Positions 50,896-61,022 of a stretch of DNA of 64,000 bases are shown here, piece after piece. Under the pieces are notes generated by a model. It saw only the letters and a list, made by a program, of their open reading frames with translations. It was not told the DNA's origin and ran no database searches. The translations under genes and the position numbers were made by a program. The stretch is from Desulfotignum sp. (GTDB lineage Bacteria > Desulfobacterota > Desulfobacteria > Desulfobacterales > Desulfobacteraceae): the NCBI GenBank assembly GCA_018399285.1, contig JAGYOW010000006.1:1-64000 (forward strand), written 5' to 3'. The first letter of the stretch is position 1, and each line of letters begins with the position of its first letter.

Positions 50896-51738
50896 ATGAA
50901 GTTGAACAGATCGAAAAATAAGCGCAGATTGCCTGGTGACGTCAAAGGAGAAGTAAAAAAAGACGTTCCTGCCAGGGATTTGACAGATTCGACAAGTTCC
51001 GTTGCGCCGGCGTTGGATTCTTCCGGTAATGCCTGGAAAGTGCTTCTTGTGGATGATGAGCCCGATGTCCATGAAATCACCCGTATCGCTTTGAAAAAAT
51101 TTGTCTATGACGGCAAAGGTCTTGAATTGACCAGTGCTTATTCAGCAACACAGGCCCGGGAAATCCTGCGGAACGATCCGGATTTTGCCCTGGCAATTAT
51201 CGACGTCGTCATGGAAACCGGAGAAGCCGGTCTGGACCTGGTTCATTTTATCAGAAAGGACATGAAACTATCTCACATTCGGCTGATCATTCGAACCGGC
51301 CAACCGGGAAAGGCGCCGGAGCAGTTTGTGATACAAAATTTCGATATTGATGACTACAGGGAAAAAACAGATTTGTCTAATCGGAAAATGGTGACGATGC
51401 TCAGAAACGCCATCAAATCGTACCGGGATATATCCATCATTGAAAGGAACAGGACCGACCTGGATCAAAAGGTGAAGGAACGGACCCGGGATCTGAATGA
51501 AACAAATCTGAAATTGGAAGCCTCCGTGGCGGATCTTCAAAAGGCGCTCCGGGAATTGAAACAATTGAAAGGGTTGCTTCCCATTTGTTCCTATTGCAAA
51601 AAAATCCGGGATGACAAAGGATACTGGCATCAACTGGAAGCCTATATCCGGACACATTCCGAGGCTGAATTCAGCCACAGCATCTGCAAAGAGTGTTCAG
51701 ACAAGTTTTTTCCGGAAATGAATTTATATGATGATTGA
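50896..51738 (+). CDS. Response regulator with C-terminal Cys-cluster output
   Basis: 280 residues, intact, clear paralogue of the preceding regulator over its first ~200 residues: same MKLxRSKNK start, same LLVDDEPDVHEITRIALK, D103 in IIDVVMETGEAGLDLV, same RTGQPGKAPE and coiled coil. GGDEF is replaced by LKQLKGLLPICSYCKKIRDDKGYWHQLE and HSICKECSDKFF, a short domain with two CxxC pairs that may bind a metal. That ending is found on many PAS/REC proteins; its function is not established. It lies between the kinase pair and the hybrid kinase. Confidence 0.88.
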   Translation: MKLNRSKNKRRLPGDVKGEVKKDVPARDLTDSTSSVAPALDSSGNAWKVLLVDDEPDVHEITRIALKKFVYDGKGLELTSAYSATQAREILRNDPDFALAIIDVVMETGEAGLDLVHFIRKDMKLSHIRLIIRTGQPGKAPEQFVIQNFDIDDYREKTDLSNRKMVTMLRNAIKSYRDISIIERNRTDLDQKVKERTRDLNETNLKLEASVADLQKALRELKQLKGLLPICSYCKKIRDDKGYWHQLEAYIRTHSEAEFSHSICKECSDKFFPEMNLYDD

Positions 51739-51955
51739 CCTGTGTTCGACAGTCACAGAATTAAAGGCCCTCCGGAGGCTCCGCTGAGATCAGACCCGGA
51801 ACACCTTCATTACCTCAACCCAAATGGTGATGTCCTTGAGCTTTCATTGAATTCATGATAGTTGCATTACTGTTGCATTATAAAAAAAATGGAATTTTAA
51901 CCGGAAATGTCAGATTGCTGAAAACAGCCTGTCTGGAACATAATAGAGATCCTGC

Positions 51956-54646
51956 ATGAAAGAAAAATCCACCTGTGAAGAACTGGAAAATCGGGTTCAG
52001 GAACTGGAAAAAAAACTGCACGACGCCTGGTCATTGACCGAAGAAATCATGATGTACATGACCGAGGGGCTTGTCATGACCGATACCCGGGGGGCGATCA
52101 TGTTCATCAATCAACGGCTGTCGGAAATGCTGGGATATCCGTCTGAACAGATCATCGGAAAATGCTGGCTGGAGATGGTGCCCCTTGAACAGCAGGCTAT
52201 TGCTCAGGCAGCGGAAGCCAGGCGTGCCCAGGGGTATACCGACCGGTATGAAATTTTTCTGCGACACAAAGAGGGTCGTGAATTTCCGGTGGTGATCGGG
52301 GCAGGCCCCAGGTTTGACAAACACACGGGTGAATTTATCGGCACCATGGGAGTTGTGACGGACATCAGCGAGCGCAGACAGGCTGAAAATGAACTCCGGA
52401 AGTTTGAATGGCTTGTCGAGAAAGAACCTTCCCTGGCGGATGTGGATGATCCGGCATTTGAGACAGTATATGGCGATGTCACGGAGCTGAACACCCGCCG
52501 TTTTATCCTGGACGGGGTCGGAAAAGAGCATCTGGCAGAAATGGCAGCGGACGTCATGGCCCTGCTCGATACCTCTCTTGCGGTCTATGAAGCCAACGGA
52601 GACTATGCATATGGTGTTTTCAGATCGTCCTGGTGTCAGTATATGGATACAGCATCCTTTCATTTATGCGGCACAAACGATGTCGGAAAAGCGCTTTCCT
52701 GCGGCAAATGGCTGTGTCATGACAATTGCTGGAATGATTCTGCCAAAACGGCGATGGTGTCCGGAAAACCCGCTGATATTGAATGTGTCGGCGGGATCCG
52801 GCTGTATGCCGTGCCCGTTTTTGCCGAAAAAAAAGTCATCGGTTCTGTCAATATCGGATATGGGAATCCGCCTCAGGACACTGACACCCTGGCCCGGCTG
52901 GCTGAAAAATATCATGTTGATTTGGATCATCTGCGGGCCAAAGCAAATGCCTATAAACCCAGACCGGAGTTTATCATCGAGCTGGGAAAAAAGCGTTGTC
53001 AGCATATGGCACGGATGATCGGAAAGATTATCGAGCGCAGACAGGCGGAAAAATCGAGTCAAAAATATCAGAAAGACCTTGAAAAACGCAATCATTTCAT
53101 CCAGACGATTCTGGACAATCTGCCCATCGGGCTGGCGGTCAATTCGATCGATGAAGGACAGGCAATATTCATCAACAAAAAGTTCGAGCAAATATACGGC
53201 TGGCCCGGGGAACTGATCAAAGACATTGATACGTTTTTTCACAAGGCATATCCGGACCCGGCGTACCGGGAAAAGATCATGACCCGTATTTTAGCGGACA
53301 TTGCATCCGGCGATCCGGAAAAAATGGCCTGGGACGGGGTGGAAATCACCCGCCAGGATGGTGAAAAACGGGTGGTCTCCGCCAAGAATATTCCCTTGCA
53401 GGAACAGAACCTCATGATTTCAACCGTTCAGGACATCACGGAAAACACAAAGCTTCAAAATCAGCTGCTCCAGGCCAGGAAAATGGAATCCGTGGGCCGG
53501 CTGGCCGGGGGCATTGCCCATGATTTCAACAACATGCTGGGGGTGATTCTGGGGCATGTGGAATTCGCCCTGGAAAAGATCGGAGAGAATCACGATCTGT
53601 CGGCCGGTCTGAAAGAGATTCAGGTTGCTGCCCAGCGATCGGCAGATCTCACAAAGCAGTTGCTCACCTTTGCCAGAAAACAGATCATTTCCCCGAGACC
53701 CCTGGATTTGAACGATACCGTGGAAAGCATGCTGAACATGCTGCGCCGCCTCATCGGGGAAGACATCGATCTGGTCTGGAAGCCGGCTGCCCATACCTGG
53801 TCTGTGAAAATGGACCCGTCCCAGATCAACCAGATTCTGGTGAACCTGTGTATCAATGCCCGGGACGCCATTGCCGGCGTCGGCAGACTCACCATAGAAA
53901 CCGGAAGAAAAACATTTGATGACGCGTATTGCCGGAGGAACCAGGGGTTTATCCCAGGAGATTATGCGTTGCTGTCAGTGAGTGACAATGGCTGCGGTAT
54001 GGATAAAGAAACCCTGAAAAACCTGTTCGAACCGTTTTTCACCACCAAGGGGGTGGGGCAAGGCACGGGTCTGGGCCTGGCAACCGTCTATGGTATCGTA
54101 AAGCAGAACAAAGGGTTCATCAATGTATACAGCGAACCCGGGCAGGGATCCACTTTCAATATCTACCTGCCCCGGCTTGCGGAAGAAGAGGAACGTTCCA
54201 GCGATGTTCCCATTGCAAAAACCGCTTCCGGCGGCACGGAAATCCTCCTGGTGGTGGAGGATGAACACGCCATTCTCAAAATGACCCGCATGATGCTGGA
54301 ACAAAAAGGATATACAGTATTATCCGCTGCCACTCCGGCAGAGGCTCTGGAAGAGGTGGAAAATCATTCCGGTGCCATTGATCTGCTTTTGAGTGATGTG
54401 ATCCTGCCGGAAATGAGCGGCCGGGACCTGGCCGGACAGATCATGGGTCGTTGCCCCGGCATCCGGGTGTTGTTCATGTCCGGATATACCGCCGATGTCG
54501 TCGCCCATCAGGGGGTCCTGGACGACGGGGTGGCGTTTATCCAGAAACCGTTTTCAATGAACGATCTGGCAGAAAAAGTGAGACAGGCCCTGGATCATGC
54601 CCCGGGCCACGGAAGACAATCAGGTGTTGTATCCAAAGACCGTTGA
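51956..54646 (+). CDS. PAS-PocR-PAS hybrid histidine kinase with receiver
   Basis: 896 residues, intact, no membrane helix. Coiled start, then PAS1 ([29 protein letters not shown]). A PocR-type ligand domain (~165-345) contains a Cys set ([25 protein letters not shown]) and [26 protein letters not shown]2 follows ([30 protein letters not shown]). The His box is [16 protein letters not shown], then an ATPase domain ([25 protein letters not shown]). The C-terminal receiver has [11 protein letters not shown] and D in [13 protein letters not shown]. PocR domains sense small organic ligands; here the Cys set could also bind a cofactor. It precedes the GltB-like gene. Confidence 0.92.
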   Translation: MKEKSTCEELENRVQELEKKLHDAWSLTEEIMMYMTEGLVMTDTRGAIMFINQRLSEMLGYPSEQIIGKCWLEMVPLEQQAIAQAAEARRAQGYTDRYEIFLRHKEGREFPVVIGAGPRFDKHTGEFIGTMGVVTDISERRQAENELRKFEWLVEKEPSLADVDDPAFETVYGDVTELNTRRFILDGVGKEHLAEMAADVMALLDTSLAVYEANGDYAYGVFRSSWCQYMDTASFHLCGTNDVGKALSCGKWLCHDNCWNDSAKTAMVSGKPADIECVGGIRLYAVPVFAEKKVIGSVNIGYGNPPQDTDTLARLAEKYHVDLDHLRAKANAYKPRPEFIIELGKKRCQHMARMIGKIIERRQAEKSSQKYQKDLEKRNHFIQTILDNLPIGLAVNSIDEGQAIFINKKFEQIYGWPGELIKDIDTFFHKAYPDPAYREKIMTRILADIASGDPEKMAWDGVEITRQDGEKRVVSAKNIPLQEQNLMISTVQDITENTKLQNQLLQARKMESVGRLAGGIAHDFNNMLGVILGHVEFALEKIGENHDLSAGLKEIQVAAQRSADLTKQLLTFARKQIISPRPLDLNDTVESMLNMLRRLIGEDIDLVWKPAAHTWSVKMDPSQINQILVNLCINARDAIAGVGRLTIETGRKTFDDAYCRRNQGFIPGDYALLSVSDNGCGMDKETLKNLFEPFFTTKGVGQGTGLGLATVYGIVKQNKGFINVYSEPGQGSTFNIYLPRLAEEEERSSDVPIAKTASGGTEILLVVEDEHAILKMTRMMLEQKGYTVLSAATPAEALEEVENHSGAIDLLLSDVILPEMSGRDLAGQIMGRCPGIRVLFMSGYTADVVAHQGVLDDGVAFIQKPFSMNDLAEKVRQALDHAPGHGRQSGVVSKDR

Positions 54647-54695
54647 CCTGTTTTTGGAAAATATGAAAATCACCGTTCAGGAGGTGTGTTCTAAA

Positions 54696-56216
54696 ATGAC
54701 CTATTCACCCAGATTAAGTTCCGGGTTCACGTTTGCCAGAAACCGGAGCACGTTTGTTTCCCCCCAGTCGGGCATGTGCTCGTTCTGCACCCAGGACTGC
54801 AGCGGCACCTGCGAGATCGCCCAGGCAGCCGTGCTGGGGGCCCAGACTGTGTATCCCACCACCACCGGGAACAATCAGATTGCATCGGAAAAAGATTACC
54901 CCGTTGATTTTTCCCATTTCAATATCAACGGCCGGGTGTTCGGGGCCCGGGGCATCTTAGAAACCGGTGATGATACCACTATTTTCAATGTTGACCTGGA
55001 ACGGACGTATGGGTTTTACAACACGGTCAAGATGACCATGCCCGTGATTCTGCCGGCGTTGATCAAGCTGAACTGGCAGGATTATTTTTCCGGCGCTGCC
55101 ATGGCCGGGGTGACCTGTGTGATCGGGGAACATGCCAGAAACAACGAACCAAACTTGAAAATCCAGCAGGGACAGGTCACGGATTTCCCGCTGCTGGGAA
55201 AAGCGTTAGACTGCTTTGCCAGATATGACAGAGGATATGGCCAGATCGCTGTGCAATGCAATGTGGATGATGATCTGATGGGGGTGCCTAAAATCGCCAT
55301 TAAAAAATACGGGGCCAAAGCCATTGAGATCAAGTTCGGACAGGGGGCCAAAGGCACCCAGCCGGCCATCCGGGTCAAGGATCTTGAGACCGCACGGGTC
55401 AAACAGGAACAGGGGAACCTGGTGTATCCGGACCCCAGCGACCCGGTGGTCCAAAAAGCCTATGAAGACGGGGTGTGTCCCAATTTTTACACCTATGGCC
55501 GGCTGCCGCTTTGGACGCAAACCTCCCTGACAGACCATATAGACAAGTTACGGGATATGGGGGCTGAAAATATTTATTTTAAAATGGCAGGATATGACCG
55601 GACCGATATTGAACAGGTGATCCACATCGCATGTGAAGCCAAAGTGGACATGATCACTTTTGACGGGGCCGGCGGCGGGTCCGGTTACAGCCCGTCAAAA
55701 ATGATGAACGAATGGTCGTTGCCCACCATCTGTCTGGAGGATGCCGTGGTGCGCATCTGCAGCAAGCTTCAGTCGGAAAAAATTCGTCTGCCGGCCATGG
55801 TGATGACCGGCGGATTTGCCAGCGAGGATCAGGTGTTCAAGGGCCTGGCGTACGGGGAGGGCCATGTGCTGGGAATCGGGCTTTGCCGGGCCTCCATGGC
55901 TGCGGCCATGACCGGGAAAACCATTGGGGAACAGATCAGAAATGGCCAGGTGCCGGAACGGTTCAAACCCTATGGGGCCACCATTGAAGAAATTTTCTGT
56001 GACCTGCCGGATCTGCGTGCCCTGTACGGTACACAGGCAAACACATTTTCCACAGGGGCCATCGGGGTGTTTTCCTATCTCAACAAGATGGCATTCGGAT
56101 TAAAGCATTTTGCCGCGTTGAACCGGAAGTTCAATCTGGATCTTCTGGATAAAACCGACCTGATTCCGCTCACATCCGAAGCCAGGGCCCTGATGGAAAA
56201 CAAATGGTTTGTTTAA
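54696..56216 (+). CDS. GltB-like FMN/Fe-S protein (glutamate synthase-related)
   Basis: 506 residues from ATG 54696, 9 bases after AGGAGGTG; an ATG at 54663 is less well placed. The N-terminal Cys set CSFCTQDCSGTCEIA is unusual and could hold a cluster. An FMN TIM-barrel of the glutamate synthase type follows: AIEIKFGQGAKGTQPAI, DMITFDGAGGGSGYSPSKMMNEWSLPT, VMTGGFASEDQVFKGLAYGEGHVLGIG. There is no glutaminase domain. Other stand-alone GltB2-like proteins are of unclear function. It is followed by TPP-dependent dehydrogenase genes on the same strand, 27 bases away. Confidence 0.85.
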   Translation: MTYSPRLSSGFTFARNRSTFVSPQSGMCSFCTQDCSGTCEIAQAAVLGAQTVYPTTTGNNQIASEKDYPVDFSHFNINGRVFGARGILETGDDTTIFNVDLERTYGFYNTVKMTMPVILPALIKLNWQDYFSGAAMAGVTCVIGEHARNNEPNLKIQQGQVTDFPLLGKALDCFARYDRGYGQIAVQCNVDDDLMGVPKIAIKKYGAKAIEIKFGQGAKGTQPAIRVKDLETARVKQEQGNLVYPDPSDPVVQKAYEDGVCPNFYTYGRLPLWTQTSLTDHIDKLRDMGAENIYFKMAGYDRTDIEQVIHIACEAKVDMITFDGAGGGSGYSPSKMMNEWSLPTICLEDAVVRICSKLQSEKIRLPAMVMTGGFASEDQVFKGLAYGEGHVLGIGLCRASMAAAMTGKTIGEQIRNGQVPERFKPYGATIEEIFCDLPDLRALYGTQANTFSTGAIGVFSYLNKMAFGLKHFAALNRKFNLDLLDKTDLIPLTSEARALMENKWFV

Positions 56217-56243
56217 AAAAACTGTCATTGCCGGGGAGGCTTT

Positions 56244-57206
56244 ATGGACGTTTCCGTTGAAAAGAAAATTCAAATGCTTGGGACCATGATTGTTTCCAGA
56301 AAATTTTCAGACGCGCTCAGGAAATTATGCAAAATCAAGGACAAGATTCCGGGAATGATGATTGTGGCCGACGGACAGGAAGCCGTGGGTTCGGGCGTGT
56401 GCGCGGCACTGGAGCCGGAGGATGCCATTATTACCAACCATCGCAGTCACAATCATCTTCTGGCCAAAGGCGCGGATCCCAAAGCGCTCATGGCTGAAAT
56501 CTTTGGTAAAAAAACCGGGTGCAACAAAGGCAAAAGCGGCACCCTGCATCTGGCCGTGCCTGAAATCAATGCCCCCTGTACCACCACGGTGGTGGGGGCC
56601 ACCCTGCCCATTGCCGTGGGCCGGGCCTTTGCCCAGCAGTACAGAAAAGAGCCTCAGGTCACGGTCTGTTTTTTCGGTGACGGCGCTGCCGATGAAGGGT
56701 CTTTTCATGAATCCCTGAACCTGGCGGCCCTGTGGCAGCTGCCCCTGATCTTTGTTTGTGAAAACAATTTGTATGCCGGGGGCCAGCGGTATGAGGAACA
56801 TACCCGGGTCACAGACATGGCGGATCGGGCCGGTGGATACGGCATGCCCGGCATCATTGTGGATGGAAACGATGCCCCGGCGGTTTACAATGCCGCACTG
56901 GAAGCCAGACAACGGGCCGTGTCAGGAAACGGGCCGACCCTGATCGAATGCAAGACCTACCGCTGGGGCGGTCACAGTGAAACCGATCCCCATGAATATC
57001 AGCCAAGAGATGAAATCAAGGCCTGGCAGGAAAAATGCCCCATCCGCCGCCTCAGCGAGGCGTTGTCGGATCAGGGAGCCGTCACTGCCGCTCATATGGC
57101 ACAGATGATGTCACAGGCCGAAGAGGTTGTGGAAGAAGCGGTCCGGTTTGCCGAACAAAGCCCGTATCCGGCGCCCCGGGAAGCTTTGGAAGATGTTTAT
57201 GCGTAA
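56244..57206 (+). CDS. acoA: TPP-dependent 2-oxoacid/acetoin dehydrogenase E1 alpha
   Basis: 320 residues, intact. MIVADGQEAVGSGVCAAL, ITNHRSHNHLLAKGAD, EIFGKKTGCNKGKSGTLHLA, and the TPP motif GDGAADEGSFHESLNLAALWQLPLIFVCENN are the E1 alpha pattern. GHSETDPHEYQPRDEI near the end carries the phosphorylation-loop region. It could act on acetoin, pyruvate or a branched 2-oxoacid; I cannot tell from sequence. No E2 or E3 gene follows in this window. Confidence 0.88.
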   Translation: MDVSVEKKIQMLGTMIVSRKFSDALRKLCKIKDKIPGMMIVADGQEAVGSGVCAALEPEDAIITNHRSHNHLLAKGADPKALMAEIFGKKTGCNKGKSGTLHLAVPEINAPCTTTVVGATLPIAVGRAFAQQYRKEPQVTVCFFGDGAADEGSFHESLNLAALWQLPLIFVCENNLYAGGQRYEEHTRVTDMADRAGGYGMPGIIVDGNDAPAVYNAALEARQRAVSGNGPTLIECKTYRWGGHSETDPHEYQPRDEIKAWQEKCPIRRLSEALSDQGAVTAAHMAQMMSQAEEVVEEAVRFAEQSPYPAPREALEDVYA

Positions 57207-57258
57207 CTGATACGGACAGGCGAAGCTTTGTCTGGATATATATTTAAGGAATCAAACC

Positions 57259-58242
57259 ATGCAGAAACTTGGAATGGGACAGGCCGTGAACCAGGCCTTG
57301 AGAGAAGAGATGCACCGCGATCCCGGCGTGTTCATTGCCGGGGAAGGCGTGGGTGTGAGTATCCATGTCAACCCCATGCTGCCGACCCATGGCCTGCTGG
57401 AGGAGTTCGGGCCCGGGCGGGTCAAGGACACCCCTGTTTCCGAAGCGGTCATTGCCGGTCTGGCTGTGGGCGCAGCCGAAGCCGGGCTCCGGCCCGTGGT
57501 GGAAATCATGTTCAATCCTTTTTTCACCCTGGCCTCGGACATGATCGTCAACCATGCCGCCAAGCTCAGATACCTGTCCGGAGGCAAATCCACGTTTCCC
57601 CTGGTGGTGCGCATCAAAAGCGGGGCCGGGTTCGGGGCCGGATGCCAGCATTCCCACAACCTGGAGGCCTGGGTGGCCCACTGCCCCGGACTTAAAGTGG
57701 TCATGCCCGCCACCCCGACCGATGCCAAAGGACTGCTCAAGACCGCCATCCGGGACGACAACCCCGTGATCTTCATCGAACACATGGGCTCATATTTTGC
57801 GCCCCCCATGCCCGTGCCTGAAGAAGAATATCTCATCCCCCTGGGCCGGGCCGACATCAAGAGAAAAGGCCGGGACCTGACCGTGGTCACCTGGTCCGGA
57901 ATGCTGGGTGCGGCCATGGGGGCGGCGGAAACACTCAGCCGGGAAGGAATTGATATCGAAATCGTGGATCTCAGGACCCTGACCCCGCTGGACACGGAGA
58001 CCATCCTTGCTTCCGTTGAAAAAACCGGCCGGCTCATCGTCATGCATGAGGCCACCCGGACCGGGGGATTTGCCGGAGAGATCGCCGCTGTGGTCCTGGA
58101 GCAGGGATTTAAATATCTTAAAGCCCCGCTTCGGCGGGTTACGGGACCGGATATCCCGGTGCCGGTCAGTCCGCCCCTGGAGCGGTTTTACATCCCGAAT
58201 GCAGATGATCTGATTGTGGCTGTCAGAGAACTTTTGCCATAA
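57259..58242 (+). CDS. acoB: TPP-dependent 2-oxoacid/acetoin dehydrogenase E1 beta
   Basis: 327 residues, intact. GQAVNQALREEMHRDPGVFIAGEG, KDTPVSEAVIAGLAVGAAEAGLRPVVEIMF, SKAKSGAG-like IKSGAGFGAGCQHSHNLEAW, VVMPATPTDAKGLLKTAIRDDNPVIFIEH and the C-terminal DLRTLTPLDTETIL of E1 beta. It partners the alpha subunit 52 bases upstream. Electrons might leave through the RnfB/GltD-like fusion and GltB-like protein, as no E2/E3 is nearby; this is inference. Confidence 0.9.
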   Translation: MQKLGMGQAVNQALREEMHRDPGVFIAGEGVGVSIHVNPMLPTHGLLEEFGPGRVKDTPVSEAVIAGLAVGAAEAGLRPVVEIMFNPFFTLASDMIVNHAAKLRYLSGGKSTFPLVVRIKSGAGFGAGCQHSHNLEAWVAHCPGLKVVMPATPTDAKGLLKTAIRDDNPVIFIEHMGSYFAPPMPVPEEEYLIPLGRADIKRKGRDLTVVTWSGMLGAAMGAAETLSREGIDIEIVDLRTLTPLDTETILASVEKTGRLIVMHEATRTGGFAGEIAAVVLEQGFKYLKAPLRRVTGPDIPVPVSPPLERFYIPNADDLIVAVRELLP

Positions 58243-58248
58243 ACCCCA

Positions 58249-58726
58249 GTGTATGGCATTTGCGGGAGCAATGCCGGGCAGGTCCCCGAAATCCTGGCCA
58301 AATACTGCAAAGATTTAGATCTGGTGAGGTCCGGCCGGTATTCTGAAGCGGCTCCCACCATTTTGTTTTTCCACGGCAACAGCCCGGTCGTCCGAGGTGA
58401 AAAATCTGATTGTGGAAAGCGGGTTTGCCAGTACCGGGAGCCTGCTCCGGGTGCTGGGCATTGACCCCTCAGACCGGGGCATCCAACTGCCTATCAGTCT
58501 GGACGATCAGGAAAAAATCCGTCAATGGACCGGGCCGGCATTGATCATTCACGGTGAACAGGATCAGCTGATTCCATTTTCCCACGGTCGGGCATTGTTT
58601 TCCGCCTGCCCGTCACCTGAAAAAAAACTGGTGAAAATTGCCGGTGCCGGGCATAATGATATTTTTCTGCGGGGACTGGAACCGTATCTGGCTGCTGTGA
58701 AATCCCTGGTTTTGCCTGACACCTGA
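58249..58726 (+). pseudogene. Alpha/beta hydrolase lacking the nucleophile elbow
   Basis: Opens MYGICGSNAGQVPEILAKYC, then APTILFFHGN, the oxyanion strand of alpha/beta hydrolases. After about 15 residues it jumps, with a frame change, to SSEVKNLIVESGFASTGSLLRVLGI and ends LIIHGEQDQLIPFSHG, AGAGHNDIF with the acid and His. The ~100 residues between, including the G-x-S-x-G nucleophile elbow, are absent. A true internal deletion or missing sequence would both explain this. As written it cannot be active. Confidence 0.65.
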
Positions 58727-58771
58727 AAGCAAAGCCGATGGCAAAATAATTAATCAAATTCAGGGATATGG

Positions 58772-58800
58772 TTGACATTTCGGCTTGCAGATGGTTATAC
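58772..58800 (+). promoter_or_regulatory. Sigma-70 promoter for the RnfB fusion gene
   Basis: Perfect TTGACA (58772-58777), a 17-base spacer and TTATAC (58795-58800), giving a ~60-base leader before the ATG at 58869. Confidence 0.72.
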
Positions 58801-58868
58801 AGTACAGGATTATTCCGGCGCAACCGGCCGGTACAAGAGGATAACATAAAAACCATAGAGGATACGGC

Positions 58869-60882
58869 ATGATTCAATCGATTCTGATGATGGGGGGACT
58901 GGGAGTCGTCATCGGCACGGCCCTGGTGATCGCGTCCAAGGCATTTTATGTATATGAGGACCCCAAGGTCCTGGCTATTGATGATGTGCTGCCCGGTGCC
59001 AACTGCGGCGGCTGTGGCATGCCCGGGTGTACGGCCAATGCCCAGGCCATTGTGGCCGGAAAAGCCAGTGTCAACTCATGTGTGGCGGCCGGGGATGATG
59101 TGGCCCAGGCCATTGCCGCCATCATGGGGGTATCCGTGGCTGAAAAAGAACCGGAGTTTGCCGCCCCGGGATGTTATTACGGCAACAACAAGGCAGACCT
59201 TAATTATGCCTATCAGGAATCAGAGACTGCCGGGCCGCTGCCACATGCTTTTAGGGGATGAAAGTCTGCCATATCGGATGCCTGGGTTTGGGCACCTGTG
59301 TGACCGCCTGTATGTTCAACGCCCTTTCCATGGGACCGGACGGACTGCCCGTGGTGGATCAGGAAAAATGCACGGGTGCGGGGCCTGTGAAAAAATCATC
59401 CCAAAAACATTATCAAGCTCACATCCGTGACAAGGCGCATCATTCGTGAATACACGATCCAGGACTGCACCACTCCCTGCCAACGGGCCTGTCCTTCCGG
59501 GCTTGATATCAGAAAATATATTGGGATTGATCCAGGAAAGTTATGCGGATCTCTGGCAGTGATCAAAGGAAAGAATGCCCGTTTCCCTCGGTCATTTTCC
59601 GGATCTGCCCGGCATTGTGCGAGTTTGACTGCCGGCGGCGCCAGGATGAAACCGTATCAACGATCTCAAACGGTTTTGTCTGCGATTATGAAGAAAAACA
59701 GTCACAACGGATTCAGCCCTATAAAGCCCCGGCCACAGACAAGAACGTGGCTGTGATCGGCGGTGTGGAAGGATTGGCTGCCGCATCGTTCACGGCCCGT
59801 CTGGGACATGTGCGGCTACGGTTTTGAAAAACCGAAAGTGCTGGGGAGGCATTTTGCGCACCGCGATCGCAAGAGAGCGCCTGACCATGGATCTGCTGGA
59901 CTGGGATATCCAGGGATTCAGGATCTGGGGTAACCTTTAAAACCGGCGTATCGCAGGAACCGACATTACCATTCCCCAGCTGCTGGCAGGTGAAGGATTT
60001 GATGCCGTGTTCATTTACGTCGGCGGATGGGATCCCGCATGGCCCGAAACGAAGGAGATAACCCCACACCGCTGTTTCGGCGCCCATCTGTATCGATCTC
60101 TGGTGCGCAGCGGGCAAATGAGAACATCACCGTGGCCTGCGGCAAGCATGCCGTGATCACGGGAGGAAAATTTCTGGCAAAAGCCGTGACAACCCTGCTG
60201 GAAAAGGGGTTGAAACAGTGACAGTCGTGTCAGAAAACCGGAGATGATCCGGATGTGGATCCACAGCGAATCGCTGGATGCTGAAGCGGCCCGGAGGCCG
60301 TGACCGTGGTTTATAACACCGGTATCACAAAGGTAATGGGACAGGAAGAAAACCTGACCGGCGTGGAAGCGGTGGATCTTTCTTCCGGTGAAAAACGCGA
60401 AATTGCGGCAGATACATTGATCATCGGGGCCGGGCGGTTTCCCAGACTGGTGTTTGTGCCCGTGAAAAACGGATAGAAAATGGCGAAGATGATTGCCGGA
60501 GGTGCCTGGCATGGGAAGGGGCGTGAACTGCCGAAAAACCGGATGTCCCGCCCCAGATCGGTCTGTTGTCAAAACAGGATGTGATCTCCGAATACCCGTC
60601 CGCCGTCGCAGCCATCAATAGCGGCCGAAAAGCAACAACTGCGGTTCATCATTTCACATGTATGGACTGGAATTTCAGGATCTGATCTGTTGATCACCCA
60701 ACACAGCCGGATCAGGAATGTCCCACACAGATCCAGCGGTGGAAACCACACCAAAACCACCTGGGATGACCTGGCCCAGCCCATAGCCGCAGCCACGGTG
60801 ATTTTCGAGGAAAATGCCCGCAAGGAAGCAAACCGCTGTCTCTAGTGCGGATTGATCTGTTATGAAAAACAAAAAAGTCTGA
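58869..60882 (+). CDS. RnfB-like protein fused to a GltD-like flavin oxidoreductase, many frameshifts
   Basis: N-terminal anchor helix (SILMMGGLGVVIGTALVIASKAFYV) and the RnfB-type cluster GANCGGCGMPGCTANAQAI. LGLGTCVTACMFNALSMGPDG and VDQEKCTG..C follow (ferredoxin pair). The text continues as a glutamate-synthase beta-like module: TTPCQRACPSGLDIRKYIGL, RICPALCEFDCRR, then an FAD fold (KNVAVIGG..EGLAAASFTARLG) and an NADPH part to RCL-x-CGLICY near 60850. Indels at about 59240, 59380, 59540, 59775, 59925, 60050 and beyond; an in-frame TAG at 60843 is doubtful. Stop near 60882. It suggests electron flow between NAD(P)H, ferredoxin and membrane. Confidence 0.75.
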
Positions 60883-60943
60883 CAAATGATCGCCCCGGCG
60901 GGTGTCAAATAAAGCATCCGCCGCCGGGCCGCCAGGAACAAAA

Positions 60944-60986
60944 AAAGGGGGCCGGCATCTGAATCAATCAGATGCCGGCCCCCTTT
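60944..60986. terminator. Bidirectional terminator between the RnfB fusion and ppaC
   Basis: A 19-bp perfect stem (60944-60962 with 60968-60986, loop ATCAA) has A and T tracts at the ends. It lies between convergent genes and can serve both. Confidence 0.85.
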
Positions 60987-61022
60987 GTTATTCAGCGATG
61001 GTGTATGCTTTTAAGGTATGTA

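Noticed and set aside
60843..60845. In-frame TAG between CL and CGLICY, possible pyrrolysine
   Set aside because: It lies in a patch full of errors, at a variable position beside Fe-S Cys residues; a substitution or compound error is more likely. A genome with pylS/pylT would reopen this.
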